From Lewinellaceae bacterium (GTDB lineage: Bacteria; Bacteroidota; Bacteroidia; Chitinophagales; Saprospiraceae), in contig JACJYN010000002.1 of the NCBI GenBank assembly GCA_020636095.1, positions 1,054,001-1,118,000 on the forward strand: a stretch of 64,000 bases of DNA, written 5' to 3'. Positions 42,957 through 52,236 of the stretch are shown here, in pieces. The notes beneath the pieces were generated by a model. That model ran no database searches and was not told where the DNA came from. It worked only from the letters and a program-made list of their open reading frames with translations. Position numbers and translations under genes: made by a program. The first letter of the stretch is position 1, and each line of letters begins with the position of its first letter.

Positions 42957-43120
42957 AGAGCATGTTTGGAGGCCGGGTTTGGAGATAAAAAGTGTCAATT
43001 TTTTGTTGAGATAAGGCATCTTTTTGCAGCTCATACTGGTGGTACGGGCAAAAAAAGTAACGCAATATCAGCAAAAAAGGGGCATTTTTTAGCCCAAAGA
43101 TTGGCCTCCAAACATGCTCT
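42957..43120. repeat. Long palindromic intergenic element, copy identical to 52404
   Basis: The 164-bp element has ends AGAGCATGTTTGGAGG and complement. CTTTTTGC pairs with GCAAAAAAAG around the apical CATAC-TGGTG-GTACG. Apart from two bases it is identical to the inverted copy at 52404-52567. Confidence 0.85.
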
Positions 43121-43163
43121 TAGCCTTTAAAGGACTGACTGAATAGTTGCGAATTGAAAATAT

Positions 43164-43206
43164 TTGTCTCCTACCTGAAAATTTATTACTTTTGGTTTGC
43201 AAGTAA
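43164..43206 (+). promoter_or_regulatory. Promoter and possible operator of the HxlR gene
   Basis: TTG at 43164-43166, a 20-bp spacer and TACTTTTG (43187-43194) form a good Bacteroidota promoter 31 bp before the start codon. TTACTT (43186) and AAGTAA (43201) form a dyad over the -7 element. HxlR regulators such as YodB use TACT/AGTA half-sites, so autoregulation is likely, although the spacing here is 11 rather than 7. Confidence 0.6.
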
Positions 43207-43224
43207 TACTAACATAAGGTTAAC

Positions 43225-43674
43225 ATGAAACATAAATTTCGCTGCGATTGTCCGTTTACTTCAGCCCTGGATGTTTTGGGTGACAAGTGGATGTTGGTTA
43301 TTGTAAAGCAGATGCTAATAGAAGACAAGGAGGCCTTTAAAGACTTTACGGAAAGTGAGGAAGCCATTGCCACCAACATTCTTTCGGCCAAACTCAAACT
43401 GCTGGAAGAATTAGGAATAATCATAAAAACCAAACGGCCGAATAATAAAAAGGCCAACCTCTATCTCCTGACCGATAAGGGACTGGCTTTAACGCCCATA
43501 CTTGTGGAGCTGGCAACTTGGAGTGATCGTTACCTTAGGGATATTCATCCGGCCATTGTCAATGGAGAAGCAATGGAATTATTACGGAATGACAAAGCAG
43601 CTTTTGCGAGTGCGTTAGAGAAAAAATACAGAGAAAAACTAGCTGCAACATTACATACCCGTCAAGGTTTTTAA
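43225..43674 (+). CDS. HxlR-family transcriptional regulator
   Basis: 149-aa winged-helix regulator. The N-terminal CDCPFTSALDVLGDKWMLVIV shows the family Cys and the HxlR core, followed by LSAKLKLLEELGIIIK and the wing region YLLTDKGLALTPILVELATW. Members often respond to electrophiles or disulfide stress through the N-terminal Cys. The gene is AT-richer than most neighbours and is surrounded by repeat elements; its target is not evident. Confidence 0.92.
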   Translation: MKHKFRCDCPFTSALDVLGDKWMLVIVKQMLIEDKEAFKDFTESEEAIATNILSAKLKLLEELGIIIKTKRPNNKKANLYLLTDKGLALTPILVELATWSDRYLRDIHPAIVNGEAMELLRNDKAAFASALEKKYREKLAATLHTRQGF

Positions 43675-43780
43675 AGTTGGTTTGAAGCATTTCGAGTCTG
43701 TTTTTTTCGGCATCAAGCCGAAGGTTTGCGACTTTAGAGCTTGGGCTAAAATCGCAGTTCTTCACCGAAGAGCGCAATTA

Positions 43781-43811
43781 GATTTTCCAGATTTTAAAAA
43801 TCTGGAAAATC
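43781..43811. repeat. GATTTTCCAGAT hairpin
   Basis: GATTTTCCAGATTTT and AAAATCTGGAAAATC pair perfectly around a single base. The core is shared with the 31-bp inverted repeat between argF' and argB. It lies upstream of the FGE-like gene. Confidence 0.65.
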
Positions 43812-43855
43812 CGACGTAACTTAGTACCTACCTGTTTGATAAAAGGCAAGGACAA

Positions 43856-44779
43856 ATGAATAGCCAACTATCCGCCCTGCTGCTGTTCGCGGCGGCGGCC
43901 ACCCTCCATTCGCAACCCACAGATACCGTCTCCATCCCCGGCTCGGAAGCCACATTCCAATTGGCGCTTATTCCCCAGGGCACACTGGTGTGGGAAGAAA
44001 AAGAAGGCACATCGGCAGAACTGCAGCTCGATGCCTTCTGGATCGGTGTCCACGAAGTCACCCACGATGAATTCATCCTTTTCCAGCACCGGGAGAACGA
44101 CAGCGACGCCAGCCTCCGGGAGGATGGCGGCTTCTCCGCCGATGCCGTCAGCCGCCCTACTCCACCCTACCTGGATTATACTTATGGAATGGGCAGCACC
44201 GGCGGCTATCCGGCGGTGAGTATGACTCAGCAGGCGGCTCTGCGCTATTGCCGGTGGTTGTACCAGAAGACCGGCCAGTTCTACCGCCTGCCCACCGAAG
44301 CGGAATGGACCTACGCCTGCCGGGCCGGCCAGAGCTGGCAGCCCGATGAGGATAAACTGAACGAGTATGCCTGGCACTACGACAACAGCTACGAGAAGTA
44401 CCACAAAACCGGCGAGAAGGCGCCCAACCCCTGGGGCCTGTACGACCTGCTGGGCAATGTAGCCGAATGGACGCTGGATTACTACCAGAAAGATTACCTG
44501 GAAGCCCTCGGCGATCAAAGGCACAACCCCTGGGTGGAGCCCACCCGCCGCCATTCCCGCACCGTTAAGGGAGGCTCCTATGATAGTGAGCCCCGGGAGT
44601 GTAACTGCCTGATCCGCCAGAAATCGCAGGCGCGCTGGCAGGCGCGCGACCCACAGATACCCAAGAGTATCTGGTGGAATACGGACTCGCCCTTTGTGGG
44701 CTTCCGCATCGTCCGGCCCGTGCAACAGCCCGGCGCCGAAGCCATAGAAGCCTTTTTTGAATCAGCCATAAAAGACTAA
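43856..44779 (+). CDS. Formylglycine-generating-enzyme-like (SUMF1 fold) protein
   Basis: 307-aa secreted protein with a signal peptide (MNSQLSALLLFAAAATLHS) and an FGE-sulfatase fold. Typical segments are FWIGVHEVTHDEF, YRLPTEAEWTYACRAG, NPWGLYDLLGNVAEW and VKGGSYDSEPRECN, and a final FVGFRIVRP. The catalytic cysteines of true FGE are not convincingly present, so it may be a structural or chaperone-like member. Next gene on the same strand is a Gfo/Idh/MocA oxidoreductase. Confidence 0.88.
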   Translation: MNSQLSALLLFAAAATLHSQPTDTVSIPGSEATFQLALIPQGTLVWEEKEGTSAELQLDAFWIGVHEVTHDEFILFQHRENDSDASLREDGGFSADAVSRPTPPYLDYTYGMGSTGGYPAVSMTQQAALRYCRWLYQKTGQFYRLPTEAEWTYACRAGQSWQPDEDKLNEYAWHYDNSYEKYHKTGEKAPNPWGLYDLLGNVAEWTLDYYQKDYLEALGDQRHNPWVEPTRRHSRTVKGGSYDSEPRECNCLIRQKSQARWQARDPQIPKSIWWNTDSPFVGFRIVRPVQQPGAEAIEAFFESAIKD

Positions 44780-44838
44780 TCTTCTTGGACAAATCTCGTG
44801 GGCCACGAGGAGGGTCAAAGAACCAAAACTAATTACCT

Positions 44839-46155
44839 ATGAAAGAACTCAACCGCCGAGAATTCGTCAAAACCGCCGGTGCGGCTGCCGGCAGCCTGAT
44901 CCTTGCGCCTTCCATGCTCTCCGCCAAAGCCCACATTGGAGGCGATGACGCCATCCGGGTGGGGCTCGTGGGCTGCGGCGGGCGCGGCACCGGAGCCGCC
45001 GTGCAGGCCCTGCTGTCCGGACAGAACGTCCGCCTGGTGGCCATGGCCGACGCCTTCCGCGACCAGGTGGACAGCAGTTACCAACAGATACAGGAGGAGA
45101 TGGAGAACAACGAACTGCCCGCCGATCGCCTCAGCGTACCGGAAGAACACAAGTTCTCCGGATTCGAAGGCTATCAGAAGGTGATACCGCTCTGCGATGT
45201 GGTCATCCTGGCCACTCCACCGGGCTTCCGGCCCATCCATTTTGAAGCGGCCGTGAAAGCCGGTAAACATATCTTCATGGAAAAGCCGGTGGCCGTTGAT
45301 GCGCCAGGAATCCGGCGAGTCCTGAAAGCGGCGGAAGAGGCCAAAGCGAAAAAACTCAATGTCGTAGTGGGCCTGCAGCGCCACTATGAGAAGGTGTACC
45401 TGCGCTGGATGGAAATGCTGCACGCCGGCGCGATCGGCGATATCGTCACCGCTCATGTCTACTGGAACAGCAGCGGCGTATGGGTGCGCCCGCGCCAGGA
45501 AGGACAAACGGAGATGGAATACCAGATGCGCAACTGGTACTATTTTAACTGGCTTTGCGGCGACCACATCAACGAGCAACACATCCACAACCTGGACGTG
45601 GGCAACTGGGCCAAGCAGGCCTACCCTGTGAAAGCCCACGGCATGGGCGGCCGCCTGGTGCGCACCGGAAAGGACCATGGAGAGATTTTCGACCACCACA
45701 GCGTGGAGTACGAATACGCCGATGGCAGCCGTATGTTCAGCCAGTGCCGCCACATGAAAGACACTTACTACCAGGTTACCGAGTCTTTTCAGGGGACCAA
45801 TGGTTCAGCGCCCAAACCCGGGGTCATCCAAACGCCCGGCGGTTATAAGCTGCTGGACTACGACGCCCGCAAAGACCCCAACCCCTACCAGGTGGAACAC
45901 GAACTGATCTTCGACGCCATCGCCAAAGGGGAATTCCGCTACGCCGATGCAGAAAACGCCGCCAAAAGCACCCTGACGGCCATCATGGGCCGCATGGCTA
46001 CCTACTCCGGCCAGCTGATCGAATGGGACGCCGCCCTGAACTCCGAGCTCAGCCTGATGCCCGAACGCTTCGCCTGGGATGCCGAACCGCCGGTGGCGCC
46101 CAATGAGGAGGGCTTTTATCCGGTGGCGGTTCCGGGGGAGACGAGGGTGATGTAG
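44839..46155 (+). CDS. Gfo/Idh/MocA-family oxidoreductase with Tat signal
   Basis: 438-aa exported dehydrogenase-like protein. The N-terminus has a twin-arginine signal (NRREFVKTAGAAAGSL). The NAD(P) Rossmann fold begins IRVGLVGCGGRGTG, and the family segment FMEKPVAVDAPG and a sugar-site region (NWLCGDHINEQHIHNLD) follow. Likely acts on a sugar or sugar-acid in the periplasm. The stop codon is followed closely by a large repeat array. Confidence 0.93.
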   Translation: MKELNRREFVKTAGAAAGSLILAPSMLSAKAHIGGDDAIRVGLVGCGGRGTGAAVQALLSGQNVRLVAMADAFRDQVDSSYQQIQEEMENNELPADRLSVPEEHKFSGFEGYQKVIPLCDVVILATPPGFRPIHFEAAVKAGKHIFMEKPVAVDAPGIRRVLKAAEEAKAKKLNVVVGLQRHYEKVYLRWMEMLHAGAIGDIVTAHVYWNSSGVWVRPRQEGQTEMEYQMRNWYYFNWLCGDHINEQHIHNLDVGNWAKQAYPVKAHGMGGRLVRTGKDHGEIFDHHSVEYEYADGSRMFSQCRHMKDTYYQVTESFQGTNGSAPKPGVIQTPGGYKLLDYDARKDPNPYQVEHELIFDAIAKGEFRYADAENAAKSTLTAIMGRMATYSGQLIEWDAALNSELSLMPERFAWDAEPPVAPNEEGFYPVAVPGETRVM

Positions 46156-46164
46156 GGGGGCGGG

Positions 46165-46620
46165 GCTCGCTGTTCGCTGTTCGGTATTCGGTATTCGGTA
46201 GGGACCCCGGCGAACCGGCGCTGTCCGGAACTCGGTAGGCCACCCTGCGAACTTGCGAACTGGCGAACAGCGAACGGCGCTGTCCGGGACTCGGTAGGCC
46301 ACCCTGCGAACTGGCGAACGGCGGAGTTCGGTATTCGGTATTCGGTGGTTCGGTATTCGGTAGGCCCCCCGGCGAACCGGCGCTGTCCGGAACTCGGTAG
46401 GCCACCCTGCGAACTGGCGAACTGGCGGAGTTCGGTATTCGGTATTCGGTGGTTCGGTATTCGGTAGGGACCCCGGCGAACCGGCGAACGGCGCTGTCCG
46501 GAACTCGGTAGGCCACCCTGCGAACTGGCGAACTGGCGAACAGCGAACAGCGGTGTCCGGAACTCGGTAGGGGCCACCCTGCGAACTGGCGAACAGCGAA
46601 CTGGCGAACTCCGAACAGCG
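46165..46620. repeat. Complex heptamer-based repeat array
   Basis: About 450 bp of nested repeats. It starts with TTCGCTG and three TTCGGTA heptamers. A larger unit beginning CTGTCCGGAACTCGGTAGG occurs five times, at about 46220, 46279, 46382, 46492 and 46554, with unequal spacing of 59-110 bp. Runs of CTGGCGAA and TTCGGTA fill the gaps. Open frames across it on the minus strand are repeat artefacts. Confidence 0.85.
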
Positions 46621-46681
46621 TCCCGCAGTGCTCCCTAAGGACACTTCGAAAACATTTTCATCCATAATTTCAAGGAATAGC

Positions 46682-48523
46682 ATGAAGCAGATTTACCTCT
46701 TATTCTTTCTGGTTTTCAGCCTGGCGTTGCAGGGGCAGCAAAACAAAGTGCTTATTATAGGCATCGACGGTTGCCGCCCGGACGCGCTGATGGCGGCCGA
46801 AGCCCCGCATCTGCAAGGGCTGCTCCAAAACGCCGTATATTCACTCGACGCACTGACCCATGCCCCGACCTGGAGCGCTACCGGATGGAGTAGTATGCTC
46901 ACCGGCGTGTGGGAGGACAAGCACGGAGCTTTGGAGAATAGTTTTGCCAATACGAATTATGTTGACCATCCCCATTTTTTTGACCGCCTGGAAGCCTTCA
47001 ATCCGGAATGGGAGACGTATTCCGTTTGCCATTGGGGGCCGATCAACGATCAGATCGTCAATGCCTGCGACGGGAAGTTCAATGTGAGCACCGATGCAGC
47101 CGTCCGTGATAAAGTGGTGCAATTGCTCATCAATGAGAATCCCACCGCCTTGTTTATGCATTTCGACGATGTGGACCATGCCGGCCATCAATATGGTTTT
47201 TCACCCGCAATTCCGGAGTATCTTCAGCGCATTGAAGCGACGGACGAGTATGTGGGCGACCTTCTCGAGGCGCTCCAATTGCGCCCCAATTTCGAACAGG
47301 AAAACTGGTTGATCCTCGCCTCTACAGACCATGGGGGCACTCCTGGCGGGCACGGCGGCGCCTCACTGGAGGAGCGCAACATTTTCGTCATTGCCCACCA
47401 CCCGGCCTTGCCCTCTCTGCCGGTCAGCAAAGTGGTTTCCACTTTTGAACCGGCCACCGGCCTGGCCTTCGACGGCCAAAGCCAATACCTGCTCCCGGCC
47501 GATAGCACCCCTTTCCAGTTTGGAGATACGGTTGATTTTTCCATCGAGCTGCGTGTGAAATATGAGCAGTTGGACGGAGACGCCGCCTTTATCAGCAACA
47601 AGGATTGGGATAGCGGCAGCAACCCGGGCTTTGTGTTATCCACTCCCTTTAGTGACCAAAGCCGCTGGAAAGTGAATATTGGCGATGGCAGCCAACGCGC
47701 CGACCTCACTGGCGGCCGGATCAATGACGGCGCCTGGCATCAGCTGTCCGCCACTTTTGACCGGGACGGGGCGATGGCGTTGTATCAAGACGGGGAATAT
47801 CTGGGCAGCACGGATATATCATATATAGGCAACATAGACGCCGGCCTTCCACTGGTGATCGGGCAGGATGGCGCCCAGGCTTATCCGGCCTGGTTCAACG
47901 GCTTCCTAGGAGAGGTGCGCATCTGGCGCAAAGTGCTGTCGCCGGAAACGATCCGCCGCTATGCTTGCTCTCCTGTCGAAAGCGGGCATCCTGATTACGA
48001 AAGCCTGCTGGCCTACTGGCCGGCCGATGAAGGCAGCGGATCCATTATTTTGGACAGAAGCCCGGCAGAGATCAGCTGCAACCTGGTGGGCGCTCCTCCT
48101 TCCTGGATAGAAAACCCCGGACAGATGCAGTGCCTGAACTACGATGACACCCCCCGGATCACGGATATTGCCGTCACGGCCCTGCAACACCTGTGCGTAC
48201 CGATTGACCCGGCCTGGGGCCTGGATGGCAATGTTCTGGCCGACCTTTGTATGCTGACGGCTACCGAAGAGCCGGATGCCGCCACATGGATGCGGTTAAG
48301 CCCCAATCCTTTTCAGAATGTACTTTCCATCGATTTTCCACCAAAAACTGAAGAAGCAGAAAAGCAGATAGTAGTATTCGATGCACTGGGAAGAAAACTA
48401 AAGAGCTTAAATACGCACGCCGCCCGCGTTGAGCTGGATACCCGGAACTGGTTGGCAGGCTGTTATTGGGTGCAGGCCCGGCAGGAGGGAAAGCACGCTT
48501 CCCAAATGGTGATAAAACAGTAA
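46682..48523 (+). CDS. Secreted nucleotide-pyrophosphatase/phosphodiesterase-like protein with LamG and T9SS domains
   Basis: 613-aa secreted protein, start at 46682 (MKQIYLLFFLVFSLALQG signal). The alkaline-phosphatase-superfamily domain spans about 20-250 (VLIIGIDGCRPDAL, HAPTWSATGWSSMLTG with the nucleophile Thr/Ser region, HFDDVDHAGHQYG, STDHGGTPGGHGG). A LamG/concanavalin-like domain lies at about 260-430 (VDFSIELRVKYEQL), and a T9SS C-terminus ends the protein (LSPNPFQNVLSIDF). Substrate unknown. Confidence 0.92.
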   Translation: MKQIYLLFFLVFSLALQGQQNKVLIIGIDGCRPDALMAAEAPHLQGLLQNAVYSLDALTHAPTWSATGWSSMLTGVWEDKHGALENSFANTNYVDHPHFFDRLEAFNPEWETYSVCHWGPINDQIVNACDGKFNVSTDAAVRDKVVQLLINENPTALFMHFDDVDHAGHQYGFSPAIPEYLQRIEATDEYVGDLLEALQLRPNFEQENWLILASTDHGGTPGGHGGASLEERNIFVIAHHPALPSLPVSKVVSTFEPATGLAFDGQSQYLLPADSTPFQFGDTVDFSIELRVKYEQLDGDAAFISNKDWDSGSNPGFVLSTPFSDQSRWKVNIGDGSQRADLTGGRINDGAWHQLSATFDRDGAMALYQDGEYLGSTDISYIGNIDAGLPLVIGQDGAQAYPAWFNGFLGEVRIWRKVLSPETIRRYACSPVESGHPDYESLLAYWPADEGSGSIILDRSPAEISCNLVGAPPSWIENPGQMQCLNYDDTPRITDIAVTALQHLCVPIDPAWGLDGNVLADLCMLTATEEPDAATWMRLSPNPFQNVLSIDFPPKTEEAEKQIVVFDALGRKLKSLNTHAARVELDTRNWLAGCYWVQARQEGKHASQMVIKQ

Positions 48524-48528
48524 GGGCT

Positions 48529-49452
48529 ATGGCTAAGTGGTTAACTGCCCTTTTTTTCCTGTTGGGGACAACCGGCAACGGGAATAGCCAGGTACTCCAT
48601 CGATATGAATACCAGCACCCCCGGATGGGCGCCCTCTTCCGCATCGTGCTCTTCGCTGAAGACAGCCTGCGGGCCTACACCGCCGCTCGCGACGCCTTCG
48701 CCCACATTGACAGCCTGGACGCCATGCTCAGCGATTACCGGGAGGACAGCGAATTGAGCCGGCTTTCCGCCCGGGCCGGCGGTGAAGCCTGGGCGCCGGT
48801 GAGCGATGAGTTGTGGTTCCTGCTAACCACATCGAAGCAGATAGCCATCCTGTCGGACGGCGCATTTGACCCCACCGTCGGCCCGCTGAGCAAACTGTGG
48901 CGCAAGGCCTTCCGGCAAGGGGAATTTCCGGATACCACCGCACTGCGGGCGGCAAAGGAGAAGGTTGGCTTTCAGCATTTGGAATTACACGAAACCCAAC
49001 AAATGGCAAGACTGGCGATGCCCGGCATGCGCCTCGACTTAGGCGGTATCGCCAAGGGCTATGCCGTGGATGAGGCTATGGCGGTGTTGCGCCAACACGG
49101 CCTGCCCATCGCCCTGGTGGATGGCGGCGGCGACCTGCTGGCCGGCGAGCCGCCCCCCGGAAAAGAAGCCTGGGAAATAGACATTGGAAAGGGCATAATA
49201 TTGCCGATCGTAGAGCGAGCCGCAGCCACCTCGGGGGATACCTACCGCTATCTGGAATGGCAAGGCCTGCGCTACAGCCACATCATCGACCCCCGCACCG
49301 GGCTGGGGGTTACCAACGGACTTAAGGTTACCGTGTTGGCTCCAGGTTGCGCTATGGCGGATGTTCTGGCCTCCGCCCTAAGTGTGAATCCGGCTTTTAG
49401 AGGGTTGATAGAAGGAGGCATGCCCCGGGTAGATGTACTTTTCATGGAATAA
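48529..49452 (+). CDS. ApbE-type FAD:protein FMN transferase
   Basis: 307-aa flavinyltransferase that attaches FMN to a threonine of target proteins (such as NqrB/C or RnfG) outside the cytoplasm. The start at 48529 gives a short signal. Conserved parts are MGALFRIVLF, FDPTVGPLSKLWR, LDLGGIAKGYAVDEA, VDGGGDLLAG and HIIDPRTGLGV. It starts 5 bp after the phosphodiesterase gene stop. A target flavoprotein is not in the window. Confidence 0.93.
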   Translation: MAKWLTALFFLLGTTGNGNSQVLHRYEYQHPRMGALFRIVLFAEDSLRAYTAARDAFAHIDSLDAMLSDYREDSELSRLSARAGGEAWAPVSDELWFLLTTSKQIAILSDGAFDPTVGPLSKLWRKAFRQGEFPDTTALRAAKEKVGFQHLELHETQQMARLAMPGMRLDLGGIAKGYAVDEAMAVLRQHGLPIALVDGGGDLLAGEPPPGKEAWEIDIGKGIILPIVERAAATSGDTYRYLEWQGLRYSHIIDPRTGLGVTNGLKVTVLAPGCAMADVLASALSVNPAFRGLIEGGMPRVDVLFME

Positions 49453-49571
49453 TAGTAACTATCCTACATTTGTGCTACCGAAAGGGATTGGAAGGATAGG
49501 GCCAAAAAGTGGGTTGCTGCTTGTAACGGAATGGGAGAATGGGTATTTTAGGGGGTATTTGGATAAAAATA

Positions 49572-49758
49572 AGAGCTTGTTCAAATTTCGTTTTTGGAGA
49601 TAAAATCTGTCATTTTTTTGCTTAGGCGAGGCAGGAAAACCGGAGTTTAGCCAAAGCTAAATAGCCTGCCCCGCAGCATTGCGGGGAGGATTTGACGAAC
49701 GAAGCATAAGCGAAAAAGTGGCGATTTTAGCCCGAAGTATGAAATTTGAACAAGTTCT
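49572..49758. repeat. Long palindromic intergenic element, AGAGCTTG type
   Basis: The 187-bp element has ends AGAGCTTGTTCAAATTTC and complement with one mismatch. CATTTTTTTGCTTA pairs with TAAGCGAAAAAGTG, and the apical stem is TTTAGC-CAAA-GCTAAA next to an extra GC-rich hairpin. It lies between apbE and the serine hydrolase gene. Confidence 0.85.
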
Positions 49759-49793
49759 AAAGAAATTAGATGTGATTACCGAAGATTAAAAAA

Positions 49794-50822
49794 ATGATAA
49801 AAAACAAAAAAACCAAATGGATTGTACGGATTTTATTGCTTGTTGGAACAACAGTATCCATGTTTTTTGTGCCATGGATTTTAGTAAAGGCTTGGATTTT
49901 ACCGTTACCTGATACGGTCCAAGAACAAGTAGATGAGGCCATTGGACATGGATTTGATGGCATGATTGTTTATGTCGATGAAGCAGGAAAACCACCAACG
50001 TTTTACACAGGTGGTTGGAAGGATAGAGAAAATAAAGTACCAGCAGACCCAAATTCACTATTCAAAATTGCTAGTATTAGTAAGTTATACACGGCTGTTG
50101 CTATCACTAAAATGGTTAAGGAAAACCGTTTGTCTTTAGATGAAACGCTTGCTGATTATCTTCCAGAACTTAAAGGTAGAATTGAAAATGCGGAAAAAAT
50201 CACTTTGAAGATGATGGTTCAACATCGGTCTGGTATTCCCAATTTCACAGATAATCCTGCTTTTTGGGAAAACGAACAGGAAAATGGCAAAGATGCTCTT
50301 GATTTTGCCCTTGATTTACCGGCAAGTTTTGAACCAGATAAAGGATATGAATACTCAAACACAAATTATTTGTTGCTACGAAGGATTATGGATGATGTTT
50401 TAGGATATAACCATCATGAATATATCAAAGAGAAAATATTAATACCACTAGAACTAAAAAATACCTTTTTTTCGATTACAGAAGTTGATTTAGATGATGT
50501 AATGAGTGGATATTATGTGGGGCATGACGAAGATTTTAAAGCCAATGAATATGGAATGTTGGCCACAGCAGAAGATGTGGGCATATTCCTGCGAGCTTTA
50601 AACGATGGTTCGGTATTTGACGAAGGAGAACAGGAAATCTATCCCTACGAATACAACCATGGAGGCTTGGTAATTGGCTATCAAAGCCTAGCAGAATACC
50701 ACAAGGATATTGACGCTGTAGTGGTTCAATTTATCAATACAACAGATTTTAATGGATATGAATGGAACTTATCGGAAATTACAATTAACCGTATTGTAAA
50801 AATCATAAGAAAGAAAAACTAG
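49794..50822 (+). CDS. Serine hydrolase (class C beta-lactamase fold)
   Basis: 342-aa membrane-anchored or exported protein of the beta-lactamase/DD-peptidase-like family. The hydrophobic N-terminus is WIVRILLLVGTTVSMFFVPW. SxxK occurs in KIASISKLYTAVAI, the YxN motif in GYEYSNTNYLLL, and an HGG motif in NHGGLVIGY. Codon use is clearly AT-richer than the surrounding genes, suggesting transfer. It sits between two palindromic elements. Confidence 0.88.
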   Translation: MIKNKKTKWIVRILLLVGTTVSMFFVPWILVKAWILPLPDTVQEQVDEAIGHGFDGMIVYVDEAGKPPTFYTGGWKDRENKVPADPNSLFKIASISKLYTAVAITKMVKENRLSLDETLADYLPELKGRIENAEKITLKMMVQHRSGIPNFTDNPAFWENEQENGKDALDFALDLPASFEPDKGYEYSNTNYLLLRRIMDDVLGYNHHEYIKEKILIPLELKNTFFSITEVDLDDVMSGYYVGHDEDFKANEYGMLATAEDVGIFLRALNDGSVFDEGEQEIYPYEYNHGGLVIGYQSLAEYHKDIDAVVVQFINTTDFNGYEWNLSEITINRIVKIIRKKN

Positions 50823-50835
50823 CCACAATATAATA

Positions 50836-51021
50836 AGAGCATGTTTGGAGGCCAATCTTTGAGCTGCAAAGGCCACTTTTTTGATGACACTTCGTTGCTT
50901 TTCTTGACCGTACCTCAGGGTACGCTCTTCTGCCAAAGGCATGGCTTCGCCAAAAAAGACGCCTCGTTTCATCAAAAAACTGACTCTTTTCGCTTTCAAA
51001 CCCGGCCTCCAAACATGCTCT
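50836..51021. repeat. Long palindromic intergenic element, AGAGCATG type with longer interior
   Basis: The 186-bp element has ends AGAGCATGTTTGGAGGCC and complement. ACTTTTTTGATGA pairs with TCATCAAAAAACTG, and the apical hairpin is CGTACC-TCA-GGGTACG. It begins 13 bp after the serine hydrolase stop. Confidence 0.85.
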
Positions 51022-51097
51022 AAGGACTAAACGACAGGGGCGCAGGGCGTTCCCTTCGATTTAGTCCTTATATATTAGCGGCAAGCAAAAGAGAAAA

Positions 51098-51799
51098 ATG
51101 AAAATTACATTACCCATAATATTGACTGTAGTTTACACCGTTGCTCTATGGTTTGGAGGAACCTTCTCAAAAAAAACAGGAATCGAAGTGTCCAACAATA
51201 CCTATGTGAATGGACAAGTAAATTACCAGATTATCCTGCTGGTGATTACAGGAGTTTCTTTGTTGACCACTTATCTCGTAAATAAGGAAAACTTTCTGGC
51301 CTACTTCTCCTTTGGACAAATCTCTATACCAGGAGACGAGCTTAAGATTTTTGGTATAAAGCAAGGTGATAGTTGGCTAAAAACGGGGCTTTCCCTCTGT
51401 TTGGTAATAACCGGAGTGACGGCCATTTTTATGTATTTCCAACTTAAGAAAGTCGATGTTGATTGGTCCATATTGCAAAACGGAATTTTCTGGATTTTGC
51501 TTTTTTCATTGACAAATTCTTTTGGTGAAGAAATGATCTATCGATTAGGCCTTGTTTCACCTCTGCAGGGACTTCTTACACCAACAACCGTATTTCTGAT
51601 CTCTGCGCTAATTTTCGGACTGGCCCACATCAACGGGATGCCGAGCGGAATAATTGGGATATCGCTTGCCGGAATTTTAGGATTTGTTTTGGCCAAATCT
51701 GTTTTTGAAACACAGGGGTTCTTTTGGGCGTGGATCATTCACTTTTTGCAAGACGTTGTAATAATTGGCTCACTTTACCTCATGAATAAACCAACTTGA
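51098..51799 (+). CDS. CPBP-family intramembrane metalloprotease
   Basis: 233-aa polytopic membrane protein of the CPBP (Abi) family. Motif 1 EExxxR is in FGEEMIYRLG, motif 2 in LIFGLAHINGMPSG, and a final motif in WAWIIHFLQDVVI. Several hydrophobic helices surround them. Members act as CAAX-type proteases or in bacteriocin immunity; the substrate is unknown. It is AT-rich like its neighbours and sits 76 bp after a palindromic element. Confidence 0.9.
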   Translation: MKITLPIILTVVYTVALWFGGTFSKKTGIEVSNNTYVNGQVNYQIILLVITGVSLLTTYLVNKENFLAYFSFGQISIPGDELKIFGIKQGDSWLKTGLSLCLVITGVTAIFMYFQLKKVDVDWSILQNGIFWILLFSLTNSFGEEMIYRLGLVSPLQGLLTPTTVFLISALIFGLAHINGMPSGIIGISLAGILGFVLAKSVFETQGFFWAWIIHFLQDVVIIGSLYLMNKPT

Positions 51800-51850
51800 C
51801 CACTACCAATGGGTTGTTCGCACTTTTACCCATCAAAAAGATAAATTGAT

Positions 51851-52234
51851 ATGATAAAAAAAACCATTTTACCCATTTTGCTAGCTACCGTTTGGATAAG
51901 CATTTCCGAATTTGTTAGGAATGAATTTTTCCTCAAATCGTATTGGACAGATCATTATGAAAGCATGGGCTTGATTTTTCCTTCCGAACCCATCAATGGA
52001 GCCGTTTGGGGAATTTGGTCTTTGTGCTTTGCTATTGGCATTTATATTATCTCTCAAAAATTCTCATTGCTTCAAACTACGCTCTTGTCATGGTTTGTTG
52101 GTTTCGTGCTTATGTGGCTTGTAACAGGCAATATGAACGTGCTGCCATTTGGAATACTACCATTTGCCATTCCTTTAAGCATCCTGGAAGCATTTGGGGC
52201 AGCATTCATCATCATGAAAATAGCGAACAGGTAA
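51851..52234 (+). CDS. Small four-helix membrane protein
   Basis: 127-aa integral membrane protein with about four hydrophobic segments (ILPILLATVWISISEF, AVWGIWSLCFAIGIYI, LLSWFVGFVLMWLV, ILPFAIPLSILEAFGAAFIIM). I do not recognise the family. It follows the CPBP gene by 51 bp, with the same AT-rich base use, and is probably in the same unit. Confidence 0.72.
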   Translation: MIKKTILPILLATVWISISEFVRNEFFLKSYWTDHYESMGLIFPSEPINGAVWGIWSLCFAIGIYIISQKFSLLQTTLLSWFVGFVLMWLVTGNMNVLPFGILPFAIPLSILEAFGAAFIIMKIANR

Positions 52235-52236
52235 AG

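Noticed and set aside
42795..43130. A 111-codon open frame after the M1 peptidase
   Set aside because: Only the first ~35 codons look like protein (HEPN remnant); the rest reads through two palindromic elements, and the same peptide appears from the copy at 52404.
46165..46620. Possible CRISPR array
   Set aside because: Units are uneven (59-110 bp), spacers are themselves repeats, and no cas genes are present.
46049..46683. Long minus-strand frames across the repeat array
   Set aside because: They are periodic translations of the nucleotide repeat, with no domain or start signal.
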